64,000 nt of DNA. It comes from Archilochus colubris (Eukaryota > Chordata > Aves > Apodiformes > Trochilidae). This document shows, in pieces, positions 1 through 11,787 of this stretch. The notes under the pieces were generated by a model. It was given only the letters and a program-made list of their open reading frames with translations. It was not told where the DNA came from and did no database searches. Positions within the stretch are counted from its first letter, which is position 1, and the number at the start of each line of letters is the position of its first letter. The stretch lies in the NCBI GenBank assembly GCA_023079485.1, contig CM041090.1, forward strand, positions 3,226,553-3,290,552. Direction: 5' to 3'. The position numbers and the translations under genes are program-made.

Positions 1-30
1 GTGTGAGTACATCAGCCTGTTCCTGATGCC

Positions 31-160
31 CCACCACTAAACCATGTCCCCAGGCACCACATCCAGGGGATTTTTAAACACATTGAGGGATGGAGACTCA
101 ACCACCTCCCTGGGGAGCCTCTTCCAGTGCTTCACAACCCTTTTTGTAAAGAAGTTTCTC
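31..160 (-). repeat. CR1 LINE fragment, 3' part without tail
   Basis: Read on the minus strand this is the end of the CR1 reverse-transcriptase ORF: the block for a short lysine/phenylalanine-rich stretch, then the typical 'wet' CR1 wording around GGGAGGTGGTTGAGTC and the ORF end near the window start. The last bases of the element (the repeated ATTCTATG tail) are missing, since the match stops at about position 31. The 5' side is cut at about position 160. Several differences from the better copies in this window mark it as an old, decayed fragment. It codes for nothing. Confidence 0.8.
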
Positions 161-2836
161 CTGATAAAGCATTTTTCTCACGATAAGCTTCTTTCTTTGC
201 TCCCATGGCTCTCCAAGCAGCATCCACATGCAAAGCTGTTTGGGAGGAAGCGAGCAATGAAAGCCACCCCTCTCCTTGCCTCTTCAAGTCTGCAAATGGG
301 GAAAGTTTTGGCTTCTGCTCTTTAATCTCCCATTAGGAGGCTTGGTGAGGTGTGTCTGCTGCAGAGCCTTGGCAGGATGAATGCACATGGTGTGTTTAGA
401 GAGGCTGGCTTTGCAGGAAATACACTTTTCCTCTTGCCCCACCCCATTTTTTTTTAATTTTGTGCACTGAACACATTCCCAGAGGAAGAAATGACAGGTG
501 GTTTCACACCACATATGGTCAGCTCATAATGTGCATATCCCCAGATCTAATATCCTGCCATTAGCAGTGTGCTTTGTGTGGGAAGGGGATTATAATCCTG
601 CCTGAATCCTGCCAGAGGGAGGGACACAAGAGTTTAAACCCTTCATCTGCCTCCCTTCCCCTCTGGCATCCCAGTGCCTGCAGCAGAATTTGGTTCCTAG
701 GGGTCTGGGCTTTGGGAGGTTTCATCTGCTCTGGCTCTGATTTCTCTGCAAGAGCCCAGGGCAAGTGGGGAGAGATTTGTAGAGCTTTTCAAGTAAAGGA
801 AAAAAAAATAATGTTAAAGCCTGAATTAAAACTATCACCCCTCTACAACCCAGTGCTGGGGGCAATTCTTTGTGTTTCTTTGAGTTCTCATCAGCCAGGA
901 GGGCAGTGTGAGTGCCAGCAGAAGAACTGTCAAAGCAAATGTGGTTGTGGGATATGATTTTTGGATGACTTGAGCAGTCTTGCTGGGAGATAAATCTCTT
1001 GCTGGGAGATCATTGGGACACAGGAGCTTCCTCAGCACTTCCCAGGGCAGTTCCCAGGGAAGAAGTGGAGAAGCAGAGATAACTAAATAATAGAAAATAA
1101 ACATCTCAGAGTGAGCACACAGCCTCTCCAGGCCCTTGCTGACCTCTGTCTCCTCTGCCTGAGAATTGTAGAGGACAGAGAGAAGTGGAATTGGCTGACA
1201 CTTGATTTCCTGACCTGGGAAATCTCAGGTCCATTCTTGTTTGGTCTTGTCATAACATTTCTACATATGAGCAGCAGTATTTGTAGAAGGATTTTTGGAG
1301 GATTTGCTAAAAATGTTTGAAAATTGCTGGGATTTGTTATGCTACTGAGTTTTTAAATATTCTGGGGAGTGAAAATGGATCAAAATCCTTTTATTTAGCC
1401 AGCTGCTGGAGGCCAAAGAGTTTGGACGTGGGTTTGGGCTAAGAGGAGAGCTGCTGGAACTCAGTATGGGGAAGAGAACCTGATGCATGTCCAAAAAGCC
1501 AAACAGATGGAAATACAGTTTATACAAACCCAGTTTATACAAAGCTAGCAGAAGGCAGGGACCAAACTGGAAAAGGAAAAGGAAGATCCAGGTGCAGCAG
1601 TAGCTGATAAGCTGAGTGCTGTGCAGCTGTAGAGTACATCGTGAGCCCTAATGCAGGCTAATAACAACCTTCTCAAATGCCACCCTACAGAGGAGATGCC
1701 TTGTGCTGCCTGCAATAACCCTGTGCCATGGAAGCAGACACATGGAGGACAAACAAAACAGGGAAATGCAATTCCAGCCAGCAGGAAATCCTCAGAGGCA
1801 TCAAGGGAAGGGAGCTGTGCCAGCGAGATGGGGCATCACTGAGTTCAAGGGCAAATATTCCCCAAAAGTAACATCCTTTTGATAGAAACACTGATGTTTA
1901 AGGCCATAGAGATGCAGGACAGCATGGACTGTGTGTGATATAGTTATTATTATTATTATTATCCATAGACTGTATAACTTGGCATCTCCCTGCATCCCCC
2001 ATAAACTCAGTTCATCTGTTGCCACCACACCCATGGACAAATCTCAGGAAGGAATCCAAGGTTTCTAAAGCAGCTGCAACAAAAACAGAGCCTGGATTGA
2101 CAAGGAATAGGATCAAGGTGCTGTGTCACTGGGTCTTTTTGGAGAGTTTTGTGTCTATTTAAAACAAGTTTGTGGCCATGACTACAAATCAGAGTACAGG
2201 TGAGAAGAAGTGAGAGCTCCAAGTAAGGGCTGATAATGTGAGAGCTTGAAATCTCAGCAGCCCCAGGGATGGGGAAACACAGAAGATAAAGCAAACCTTT
2301 AGCATCTGAGAAGGCTAAAAACCACCTTTAGAAAAGTCAGGTCTCTCCTAACAACAAATATCATCCTCCTAGGTAGCTCCTTTCATTATGTGCTTGATTT
2401 TCACTTCAGCTGTTTCATAAACTACACAGAAACTTTTTGTTTCTTTTCTCTTTTTCTCCAGTTTTAGGAAGGGTAAACCTTTCCTAGCATGGCTCATGGG
2501 TCACCAGTGGGTTGGAAAAATCCACTTGGTGCTTCATCTTTACCTCTGGGTTCATAGGCAAGTTCACCTTCCCTTTTTTTTTTTTTTTTGTTTTTTTTTC
2601 CCAGCTAATTTCCATTCCCATCACCCTTGTTACAACAGGTTAGTCTCTTACAATTGCAAATTAGGAAAACAGACCCAGAGGGGAAGATTTACATCCTCCT
2701 CCTGCCCTATTCTGCCAGCTGAGCTTCCCCATCAGGTGGGGTGTGAACAGCTCTTTCACAGAAGGGTAAGTGTGGAAATGTGTTGGAGGGACACTGGCAG
2801 ACTGCCATGCACCAAAAAAAAAAAAGCAACAAAAGG
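161..2836. other. Gene-free stretch, nothing recognised
   Basis: No gene, RNA gene or classified repeat is recognised. Open frames are all under 130 codons, occur on both strands alike and resemble no family. Visible simple sequence: a T-run near 447-457, a (TTA)n run at about 1941-1962, T-runs at about 2573-2599 and an A-run at about 2813-2825. Likely intergenic or intronic. Confidence 0.6.
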
Positions 2837-3144
2837 ATCATAGAATCATAGATTTTTCAGGGTTGGAAGGGACTTTTAAGATCATCTAATTCTACCCCCC
2901 TGCCATGGGCAGGGACCCCTCCCACCAGCTCAGGTTGTTCCAAGCCCCGTCCAGCCTGGCCTTAAAAACTTCCAGGGATGGATGGGGCTTCCACCACCTC
3001 TCTGGGCAACCTGTGCCAGGGTCTCACCACCCTCTGACCATCCTAACATCCACTCTAAATCTCCCTTCCTCTAGTTTGAATCCATTCCCCCATCTCTATC
3101 ACTTCCTGACATCCTAAAATGTCCCTCCCCAGCTTTCCTGTAGG
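2837..3144 (-). repeat. CR1 LINE 3' end, older subfamily
   Basis: The plus strand begins with ATCATAGAATCATAGA, the reverse complement of a CR1 tail, followed by the usual GGTTGGAAGGGAC block. The element therefore lies on the minus strand with its 3' end at 2837. The body differs from the young copies near 12.8 kb and 55.8 kb: it has the 'CCATGGGCAGGGACC' type 3' untranslated region and the 'CTTTCCTGTAGG' block, both of older avian CR1 lineages. Similarity fades after about 3144. Confidence 0.88.
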
Positions 3145-4277
3145 GGTGAGAAGGCTTAGGGGGTTTCTCAGAGCTGATGTGGTATTGGAAGAGGTGCCCA
3201 GGGAAGCTGCAAAACCTCCACCTTTGGAGAGAGCCAAAGCTCAGCTGGACACAGTCCTGAGCATCCTGGTTCAGCTGTACTTTTACAGGGGGGGTCAGAT
3301 CAGAAAACCTACAAAGGTCCCCAACTAAATCCATGCTGTGAGTTCCACTGAAGCGAAGAAAAACAGCACAGAGCTTGGATTGGGTTGAGGCCAAATGACC
3401 TTAATGGCAAAATCTGCACCTTCTAATTCTAGGCTAATTAGTAATCCAGGCCTTCAATACCAATGTAAACTCACTAGCAAAATAATCTCAACACCAGCCA
3501 GGTTCACAAAACCCCACGACCCTCAGCAGACACTAACACAGGAGACCCAGACATCTGTTCTTGATCTTCAATATGGTCATAGTTCCAGTGATAATTAAAA
3601 AGCCTTAGAATGTCCAGACTTGGATTCCTCTCCCAGGCATTAGTCTTCTGTCTGTGGAAAACCTTAAAATAAAATTTATCTGGAGGTGTGAATGTCTCAA
3701 GCTGGTGATGACCCGTGGAACTACGTGCTGTAGAAAATGATCCTTTCTCAAGTTCTCCTTGCAAATTGGTCCCCAGGGGAAGGAACAGCCAAGGGTTTCC
3801 CTTTCTGATGAATTGTTGGCAGTGCCTCAGCCTCAGATCACCTCTAAAGGGACAGACAGGACAGACAGGAGGGAAGGACCTTGCCTTGCTCTGCTTTGGG
3901 CAGGAAGAGGAAAACTCAGTCTTGCTTATGCAACATATTTTTTGCCTTTCTGGGGAAACGTTTCCCAGCCAAATGCTTTTCATTTCTTCTAGACAATGAA
4001 AGGAAAAGGAAGAGGCAGGCTGGGCTTGAGCAAAATAGGCAGCAGATGCTGGAGGAGAAGAATGGGAAAGGTCGTCATCTGGAGCAAAGGGGAGAGAAAA
4101 GCCTGGTGGAAACAGCCAGATGGAAAGGGCTGCAGGTCCTCAGTCCTTCTGCCCAAACCTGGAGCTACATCAGCTCTCCATGTGGAGACCTGGCACATGG
4201 AGCTCTCACAGAAAGGAAAAAAATGATTTTGAAGCCATAGGGATGGAAAGGATCAACATTCAAGTGAAGCTAGCTTA

Positions 4278-4392
4278 TATTTTTATTATTATTTTAATTT
4301 TTTTATTATTTGTTATTCTTTTATTACTTTATTTTTATTATCTGCTATTCTTTTATTCCTTTATTCATTCATTTATTTACTTATTTCCAGTA
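4278..4392. repeat. AT-rich TTAT-type low-complexity block
   Basis: About 115 bases are built almost only of T and A in irregular TTATT, TTTTATT and ATTT units. It has the look of a decayed tetranucleotide microsatellite rather than a retrotransposon tail, because no element is seen next to it. Confidence 0.8.
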
Positions 4393-5726
4393 AGAATATT
4401 GACTACATCCTGGATCCCTCCTTACAATTCCACCCCCTGATTTCTCTGTGGCTAGGGAGGAATTATCTAGCTCTAATATTTTATTTTTTTTTCTTTTTCC
4501 CCTTGATTATTACTTTTCCCTGCAGGCATTCAACATATTCTGTGCCAGGGTAGGAAATGGCAGGTCTTGACCTAAATGTCTTGGAGTCTGTGTGTGGGAC
4601 AGAGGAGCTGAAAGAATTTGGTGGCTATGGTACAGTCAGGCAGCACTGGGCTCAGCAGCCAGATCTCTGTTAATTTTTCTTTTCTTTGTCATTCTTAACA
4701 GTGACAGAGTGGCACAAATCAGTGGAGTTTTGTAGGATAGCTACAAAAAAGCCCTCCAGACCTGTAAGAACAGATAGCAAGGGGATGTTACAGAATTCTC
4801 ATCCATTTGTGGCACCACTGCACGAGGTCTTTGCTTGCAGGTAGCAACCTGGGCTGTGTGTGACAAGGGACACAGAGAAGTCCCCTTAGCTCATTAGCAT
4901 TATCTGGTTAATGAGTAACCCAGAAGGGCCATGCTGTGCCCACACATGCCCAAATCTCCTACAAATTTTGATGCCAAATTCCTAATCAGAAGAAACGTGA
5001 TGGAACCACAACTCCCTGTGATTGCTCCCAGACACTGCCTCCCCACCACCCCCACCCCCCCCAAAAATGATCTAAGCTAAAGTTTGTCTCCAGAAAAAGA
5101 GGATTTTTCCAGGAAAGTACACACTGAGGCATCCCAGCACAAAGAAGCCATTCCTGCAAAGGGCAGATGTGAGTTGCCTTTATTCTGAGCTAGCAGATGA
5201 AATGATTTCTGCATGAAAACCTTTCAGTCTTCAGTGGGGAAACAAACACAAACGTTGGCAGAGTTGGTTTTGCTGAGGCTCCTGGTGCCTGGGGTTTTGT
5301 GATTACAGCAGCTGAAACCAAGAGAAAAGAGAGAGGGAGAATTCACCATTCTTCCTCCTGCTGCTGGGAGTGAAAATAAATAAATCAATGAGTTGTTCCC
5401 CTGCCACTGGAATATATCAGAAGCTGGAAAAGGTAGCTCTTGAGGAAGGGCCTTTGTTAAAACTTGAGCAGAAAGCTCAAATCACAGGAAAATAATCACA
5501 AACTGGAGGGAGGAGAAATTTTCTACTCCAAGAAAGCAAAAAAGAGGCAAAGACTTAGACATCTCCTTTTCTGACTGACTTCATTATTATGGAGATGAGT
5601 CTAAAGCCCAGATATTCCCAGCATCCCCTCACTCCTACTCTGACACCTTGGAAACTCTGCATTTGCACATCAGCAGCTGCTGAAGGCAGCTCAGCTTTCC
5701 AGCCCTGCACTTCCAGCAAAGCTAGA

Positions 5727-5870
5727 AAAAAGTGGATTTTTTTTTTTTTTTGGTAATGGATTGGTCAAAAAAAAAAAAAAAAAGAAAGATAAGTTAGAGA
5801 AAAATGGACTCTTTTTTGTGATGGGTTGGTCAGCAAAACAAAAAACAAAAAGAAAGAAAGAAAGAGAGGC
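5727..5870. repeat. Diverged tandem duplication with T- and A-runs
   Basis: Two units can be aligned by eye. Each has a purine run, a GTGGA or ATGGA word, a T-run, then GG(T/G)TTGGTCA followed by an A-rich run. The first unit centres on 5730-5780 and the second on 5800-5850. The second T-run is shorter, which fits slippage after duplication. A short (GAAA)n run follows at about 5852-5866. Confidence 0.6.
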
Positions 5871-6300
5871 TGGCATCTTGGTGGCTGTGCCAGCACATCC
5901 TGCTCTCTGTGACAGGGATGGGAGATGGATGCAGCCCCCCCAAGGCAACCACTGGCTTTGCCAACACCTAATATATGGTTTGAGCCAGTATAAAGGACTT
6001 CATAGCACAAAGAATCCTCACATGGCATCCTGGGGGAAGATTACCTACAGTGTCTATTGAATTCCTGACCCTTTTGGAAGAGAGAGATAAGACTTTCTAA
6101 CCAGGAAAGCATAAACAGTTTATTATTTTTTTCCAGAAAGGGACCAAATCTGCTGACCCAAATCTAATGTCCATACAGCTGGACCTCCAGCACCGTGATT
6201 CCCAAGTTTGAAGGCTGCACAAGTTAATCTGTGTATCTCTGAGCCCTTGAAAAATTCAGCTACCAAACCCAGCACTTTTCCAGGCTTGACTAGGACAAAG

Positions 6301-7050
6301 TGCCAAGTGCCGGGTCCTGCACTTTGGCCACAACAACCCCATGGGGAGCTCCAGGCTGGGCACAGAGTGGCAGAAAGGGACCTGGGATGCCCAGGAAGCT
6401 GAACATGAGCCAGCAGTGTGCCCAGGTGGCCAAGAAGGCCAGTGGCATCCTGGCCTGGCTCAGGAACAGCGTGGCCAGCAGGTCCAGGGAAGGGATTCTG
6501 CCCCTGTGCTCAGCCCTGGTGAGGCCACAGCTTGAGTCCTGTGTCCAGTTCTGGGCCCCTCAGCTCAGGAAGGAGATTGAGGTGCTGGAGCAGGTCCAGA
6601 GAAGAGCAAGGAGGCTGTGAAGGGATCCAGCACAAGTCCTGTGAGGAAGGGCTGAGGGAGCTGGGGGTGTTCAGCATGGAGAAGAGGAGGCTCAGGGGAG
6701 ACCTCATCACTCTCTACAACTCCCTGAAAGGAGGTTGGAGCCAGGGGGGAGTTGGGCTCTTTTCCCAGGCAACTCTCAGCAAGACAAGAGGGCAGGGTCT
6801 CCAGTTGTGCCAGGGGAGGTTTAGGTTGGAGATTAGAAAGAATTTCTTTCTGGAGAGGGTGATCAGACATTGGAATGGGCTGCCCAGGGAAGTAGTGGAT
6901 TCTCCGTGTCTGGAGATATTTCAAAAGAGACTGGATGTGGCACTCAGTGCCATGGGCTGGGAACCACGGGGGGAGTGGATCAAGGGTTGGACTTGACGAT
7001 CTCTGAGGTCCCTTCCAACCCAGCCAGTTCTATGATTCTATGATTGTATG
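6301..7050 (+). repeat. CR1 LINE, 5'-truncated, frameshifted subfamily
   Basis: This copy contains the last third of the CR1 ORF2 after the catalytic reverse-transcriptase motif, beginning in the '[13 protein letters not shown]' block and running to the tail repeats at 7022-7050. The frame is broken in the same places as in other copies here. There is a 16-base deletion after the GTEW codons at about 6370. Small deletions near 6616 create a stop just after 'QRRARRL'. The normal ORF stop is lost, so the last open frame runs 14 codons into the 3' untranslated region ('GWEP...EWIKGWT'). It is non-coding. Confidence 0.95.
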
Positions 7051-8844
7051 AAAGCTGTTTCCTTCTGTAATGTAGAGTGATGCAGTGGGTATGGAGCAGG
7101 ATGAAAAGATTGCTTAGAGGCGTGGGTAAACTTTCAGAGGGAGACAGATGGGAGAGACAGAAACTGCCTGGCTTAAAAGAAAATGAGTAAGAAGGACATG
7201 CTGCAACTGCATGAAATAGGAACAGGCTGGAAACTGTAAATCCTTTGTGCTTTCTCCTAAAATCAGAAGACATTCAGGAAATGCAAAACCTAGGAAAATA
7301 AACCACAATTGTTTTCACACTGTCAGCTTTTCAGACTCACAGCTATGTAAATCAGGAGCTCAGCAAGACCCAAGGAAGCTGAATAGAGAATATCCTCAAC
7401 TGCTGTGCCAAAGGTTAAAATCACAGGTGGAGAACTAAATAAAAAATTGGGAAGGACCTGGGCTTTCATGCTCCAGGACATAATCACCCAACTAATAGGG
7501 ACTAAGTGCAAAAAAACTCATCTGGGGCCATTTTTTTTCCCCCTTCCTATGGGAGGAGATCACCTTGCAGGACATGGTGACATCTCTGCAGAGCATCATC
7601 CCATGTACACAGCACTGAACCCACTGCCAGCACAGGATGCTGAACTTCTGCCAGGGAAAAAACCAGTCCTGCCTTCTGCCCCATGGCTCTGGGATCTCTG
7701 TCCCAGCACCACCCTGCCCTGAAAGCAAATAAATCAGCTGGATTTCAGCAGCTCCCTACACAGCCCCATCCCTCAAGGCAGGGGAGAGGCAAAGTGGGAG
7801 ATGGAAAACCCAGGCAGGATGAAGACCTCACAGAGCTGCCCTCTGGTCCAGCAGTATGAAAGTGAAGCAGATTTTAGGATCTCTAAATTTATTCCATTGT
7901 CTGGTTTGAGTTCTTAAATCACAGGAGGTCACAGACTTCCATTCATTGATGCCAGCAGGAAGGATAATAACTCCTGGGTAAGGGAAAGATGGTTTTAAAG
8001 AAGCAACCAGATTTCTTTTGAAGAAGTGAATGAAAAAAAATCCTTTCCTCCCTTGCCTGTCTGCTCACAGTTAATTGCTCATGTTGTTTTTGTTTCATGA
8101 ACATATTTCTGTGAGCCAGAACACTCCTTGCTGGAAATGAACAAAACTCTGATGTGTCTTGATGCCAGCCATAAATCTGGTCCAGCAGCTACATTGCACC
8201 TCAGAGAAAACACACATATCCTGCACTACAGACCCAGTCATAAGATGCTGCAATTTTTTTTTGGTATGAATACAAGATTTTATGAGTTAGAAAGACTGTG
8301 GTTAATGTTAATTGATGATGTGGTAATTAATCCAGCCATAAATTCCCATCTAATTTCATTTTGTGTCTTAAAGCTTTTAAGCTTCATACACATGCACGGT
8401 GTTTGCCATTCAATTAGCTGAGCTGTTAGTATAAATATTAAATATTAAATGTTAAATATTGCAGTCTACCAGTCATCATCTCAGAAAGAAAAATTGTAAT
8501 TGTTTAGCACTGATATTATTTGATCCAAATAATAGCATTAGAGGGTGTCTGTCTTTGCTAGGGTTGACAGCCAGCAATTCCTTCCCCATTTTAATTTTAA
8601 TGGTGACTTCTAATAGGAATAACAGGAGAAAATCTCTGCCTGATAGCTCATTCTATCATCCAACTTTGTCATTTCTCTGAAACACACAGGAGGGGAAAAA
8701 AAATGAATTTTTTTCCAATGGTAACTGCAAGTAACCCTGCAACCATGGGCATGAGGTGGAACTGAGATGGCTGTGACCTTCTGGGTTGAGCTGCAAGTTC
8801 AGTGCCTCTTTTTCTCCCCCGAAGTCCTCTAGGACCACCAATGG
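7051..8844. other. Gene-free stretch, AT-rich at 8.27-8.47 kb
   Basis: No gene or repeat family is recognised. The part at about 8268-8470 is AT-rich, with TAATTAA at about 8323 and several AAATATT words at 8425-8460. Such DNA can be regulatory, but nothing here proves it. Confidence 0.5.
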
Positions 8845-8845
8845 G

Positions 8846-8885
8846 TTTGTAGGGTTAGGGCTAGGGTTGGGGTTGCCTAACCCTG
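8846..8885 (+). repeat. Short degenerate telomere-like repeat
   Basis: About five adjoining units read TAGGGT, TAGGGC, TAGGGT, TGGGGT on the plus strand, then CCTAACCC, which is the opposite strand's telomere unit. This resembles the vertebrate TTAGGG repeat in a short, imperfect interstitial form. At roughly 30 bases it could also be chance in a G-rich stretch. Confidence 0.45.
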
Positions 8886-8972
8886 GGCTCTGCTCCAGCT
8901 GTGAGGGCACCCAAAGCCTTGGTGAGAGCAGCAGAGTTGGGTTCACTCCTGAGGTTAAGTCCTCTGTGAGGA

Positions 8973-9000
8973 GGAAAAAAGGAAAAAAGGAAAAAAGGAA
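8973..9000. repeat. (GGAAAAAA)n short tandem repeat
   Basis: Three consecutive copies of the 8-base unit GGAAAAAA, followed by a partial unit. It lies just upstream of a CR1 3' end. Confidence 0.8.
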
Positions 9001-9040
9001 CAGGTATAGAAAAGAGGAACTGCATGGAAAAAACGAACAG

Positions 9041-9222
9041 GTTATCCAGGGAGGTGGTGAAGGCCTCATCCCTGGAATCTCCAGGGATAGGTGAGGCTTG
9101 AGGAGGCTCTGAGTATCCAGATCTAGTTGGGGGGGTCCCTGCTGACTGCAGGGGCTTGGACTGGATGAGCTTTAGAGGTTCCTTCCAACCCAAATCATCC
9201 TGTGATTCTGTGATCCTATGAA
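9041..9222 (+). repeat. CR1 LINE 3' end fragment
   Basis: Starts at GTTATCCAGGGAGGTGGT, the part of CR1 coding for the last ORF2 residues, and ends with the tail words GATTCTGTGATCCTATGAA at 9222. The 3' untranslated part has the 'GGACTGGATGAGC' block of older CR1 groups. Thirty bases after the tail the large pyrimidine microsatellite begins. Confidence 0.88.
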
Positions 9223-9253
9223 TGAGCCATTGTCCCCAGGGGTGCTTACTTTG

Positions 9254-9903
<650 letters not shown>

Positions 9904-10994
9904 TTGTATGAGGTGTCTGTCAGCTCTGAGAAACAGGAAACAATTTTATTTTTTTTTTTTAATGACAGCTTCTCCAAACCCTTTCTCACACTGAAGTTCT
10001 CAGTCCCTGGAAGGGCTGTCAGAATTCTCTGAACTTCAGCTTGGGAGAAAACAGCTCTGGGCCCTGAGCCACCTGGGCACAGCTTTGCAGCTCCAGCTTT
10101 CAGAGCATCCACTGCTCTCTCTGTGTTACCAACACATCACAACCAAATCTTGGGGATGTGGGAGCTGGGGAAGGAAGGGTGGGTGCTGCATGGGTTGGGG
10201 GGAGCAGGCTGGAGATGAGCATCCTCAGCCAGGAAAGGTTGTGATGTTTTTATCCACAGGGATCTCAGCTTCCCATCCAGCTCAGCCATCCTGCCTTTGG
10301 AAGCAGGGAAATAAACACTGATTTTGCCTGCCCTGTCAAAGGAGTTTTTCTTCATGAAAATTCCTCACTCAGTTGTCCAAGACTGGGCTTAAATGAGAGA
10401 ATCCTCAGGAAAAAATGAAGTCCCACAGGGATGATTGTCTTTGGAAGGCAGAGCATCCAGTCCCCAGGTGCACTTTGGTGATGCCATTTGAGTACAGCAC
10501 ATTTCAGTTCATTTCTGGTGTTCTGATCAGCTACAGGATAACCAGTGCAGGTCTTTCCATACTCCCCCAGTGTCACTGCACATGAGGGAATATTCCAAAA
10601 AAACTGCAATGTAAAAATGTGCTGTGCCCAGCACTGATGAATTTCATGGAGCAGCTCCAATTCCCTGGTCATGGTACATCCATCAAGCTGACAGAAATCA
10701 GGTTGCATGCCCTAGACTGATTATTTTTGTACAGTTGGACGTGACATCCCTAGTACAATCTATTCCTGGTATCTACTTGGTCTTTTATGTATACACAGGC
10801 TCAGTCCCTGGAAAAAAAAAATCAAAAAAAAAAAAGGAGTGCATTATTAATAAAAATGGTTGTGATCTATTGGACATGGTGCAATGTCCAATAGACATGC
10901 ACCCTGCCCTGGCATGCCTGCCTTGTCCAGAAAAAAAAAATCTAAATAAGTCTCCTTTTTCTCTGTGCTTTTTCTGAAAGGAAATGTGTCTCAC
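9904..10994. other. Gene-free stretch with one perfect inverted repeat
   Basis: No gene recognised. It holds A-runs at about 10811-10834 and 10931-10940 and the inverted repeat at 10866-10895. The five bases at 10990-10994 are the target duplication of the adjoining LTR. Confidence 0.6.
10866..10895. repeat. Perfect 12-bp inverted repeat, 6-nt loop
   Basis: The left arm TCTATTGGACAT (10866-10877) is exactly complementary to the right arm ATGTCCAATAGA (10884-10895), with the loop GGTGCA between them. It would fold as a small hairpin in RNA or single-stranded DNA. No T-run or known element is attached. Confidence 0.7.
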
Positions 10995-11782
10995 TGTCCT
11001 GGTTTGGGCCAGGATAAAGGTGATTTTCTGTTTTGTGCTTTTGCTTTCAGCTGAGCCTCTTTAAGTAGTTGCATTTGCTGAGGTTAACAGTAAGTTTCTC
11101 ATGCAGTGTGTGTGCTTCTAGGACTGATAACACTTGATGTTTATAGTTACTGCTAGAGATTGGTGTGCAGAGCCAAGGACACTGCTTAGCTCTGAGGAAA
11201 ATATTTTATTGTCCAGGAGGATACAGAGGTCCCACCTGAACCCTCCTTTGGGGAGGAACAGACAAGATAGATGCCAGAATTGACCAAACAGAGGATTCCA
11301 TCCCATATACATCACACTCAGTATAAATTTGAGGCATCAGGAGGGCCGAGCCAGATCTTTTCCTGATTTCCTGCTTCCCTTCCTTCACCCGGCATCCTGG
11401 AAGGATCCTGTCTGTTTGTCTGCCTGTGGTCCTGATCCGTGCCAGCCCATATCTGTGTGTTCCTGCCTCCGGTTCCCAACTGCTGCCAACTCCAGGAGTC
11501 CAGCCTGGACTTTCCCAGGGCTGCCCTACAGCCTCGGTGGTGACGTGAGAGTTATTGGGGGGAAATGGGGAGGAATGTGGTTTCCATTTTCCTGTATATT
11601 TGTATAGATTTAGTCATTTTTCCTATTTATCATTACTGTTTCATTAAAGTTGTGTAGTTTAGTTTCCAACCCATAAGTCTCTCTCCCTTATTCTCTCTCC
11701 TTTCCCTATCGAGGAGAGAGAGAGATTAATAGAGAGCGTCTGTTATTCGGTTTAATCGCTGGGCCAGTGTTAAACCCTGACA
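10995..11782 (+). mobile_element. Solo LTR of an endogenous retrovirus (family LTR-A)
   Basis: The 788-bp LTR starts TGTCCTGG and ends CCTGACA (TG...CA). It is bounded by a perfect 5-bp target duplication, CTCAC, at 10990-10994 and 11783-11787. It carries a TATA box (TATAAAT, 11322-11328) and a poly(A) signal (ATTAAA, 11643-11648). These place the transcription start near 11350 and the R/U5 border near 11665. No internal retroviral sequence is present, so it is a solo LTR left by recombination between two LTRs. Related copies lie at 28185 (-), 43983 (-) and 60662 (+). A 5-bp duplication suits ERVL-like or some gamma-like elements better than ERVK; the exact family is not settled. Confidence 0.93.
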
Positions 11783-11787
11783 CTCAC

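Larger units (their letters stand above)
3145..6300. other. Gene-free stretch with AT-rich and homopolymer DNA
   Basis: No gene recognised; the longest open frame (159 codons, minus strand, 3504-3983) resembles no family. Contents: an AT-rich TTAT/TTTATT block at about 4278-4392, a C-rich run at about 5040-5063, and a diverged tandem duplication of homopolymer DNA at about 5727-5870 listed separately. Confidence 0.6.

Noticed and set aside
3504..3983. A 159-codon minus-strand open frame.
   Set aside because: No recognisable family, no exon boundaries, and overlapping plus-strand frames of comparable length.
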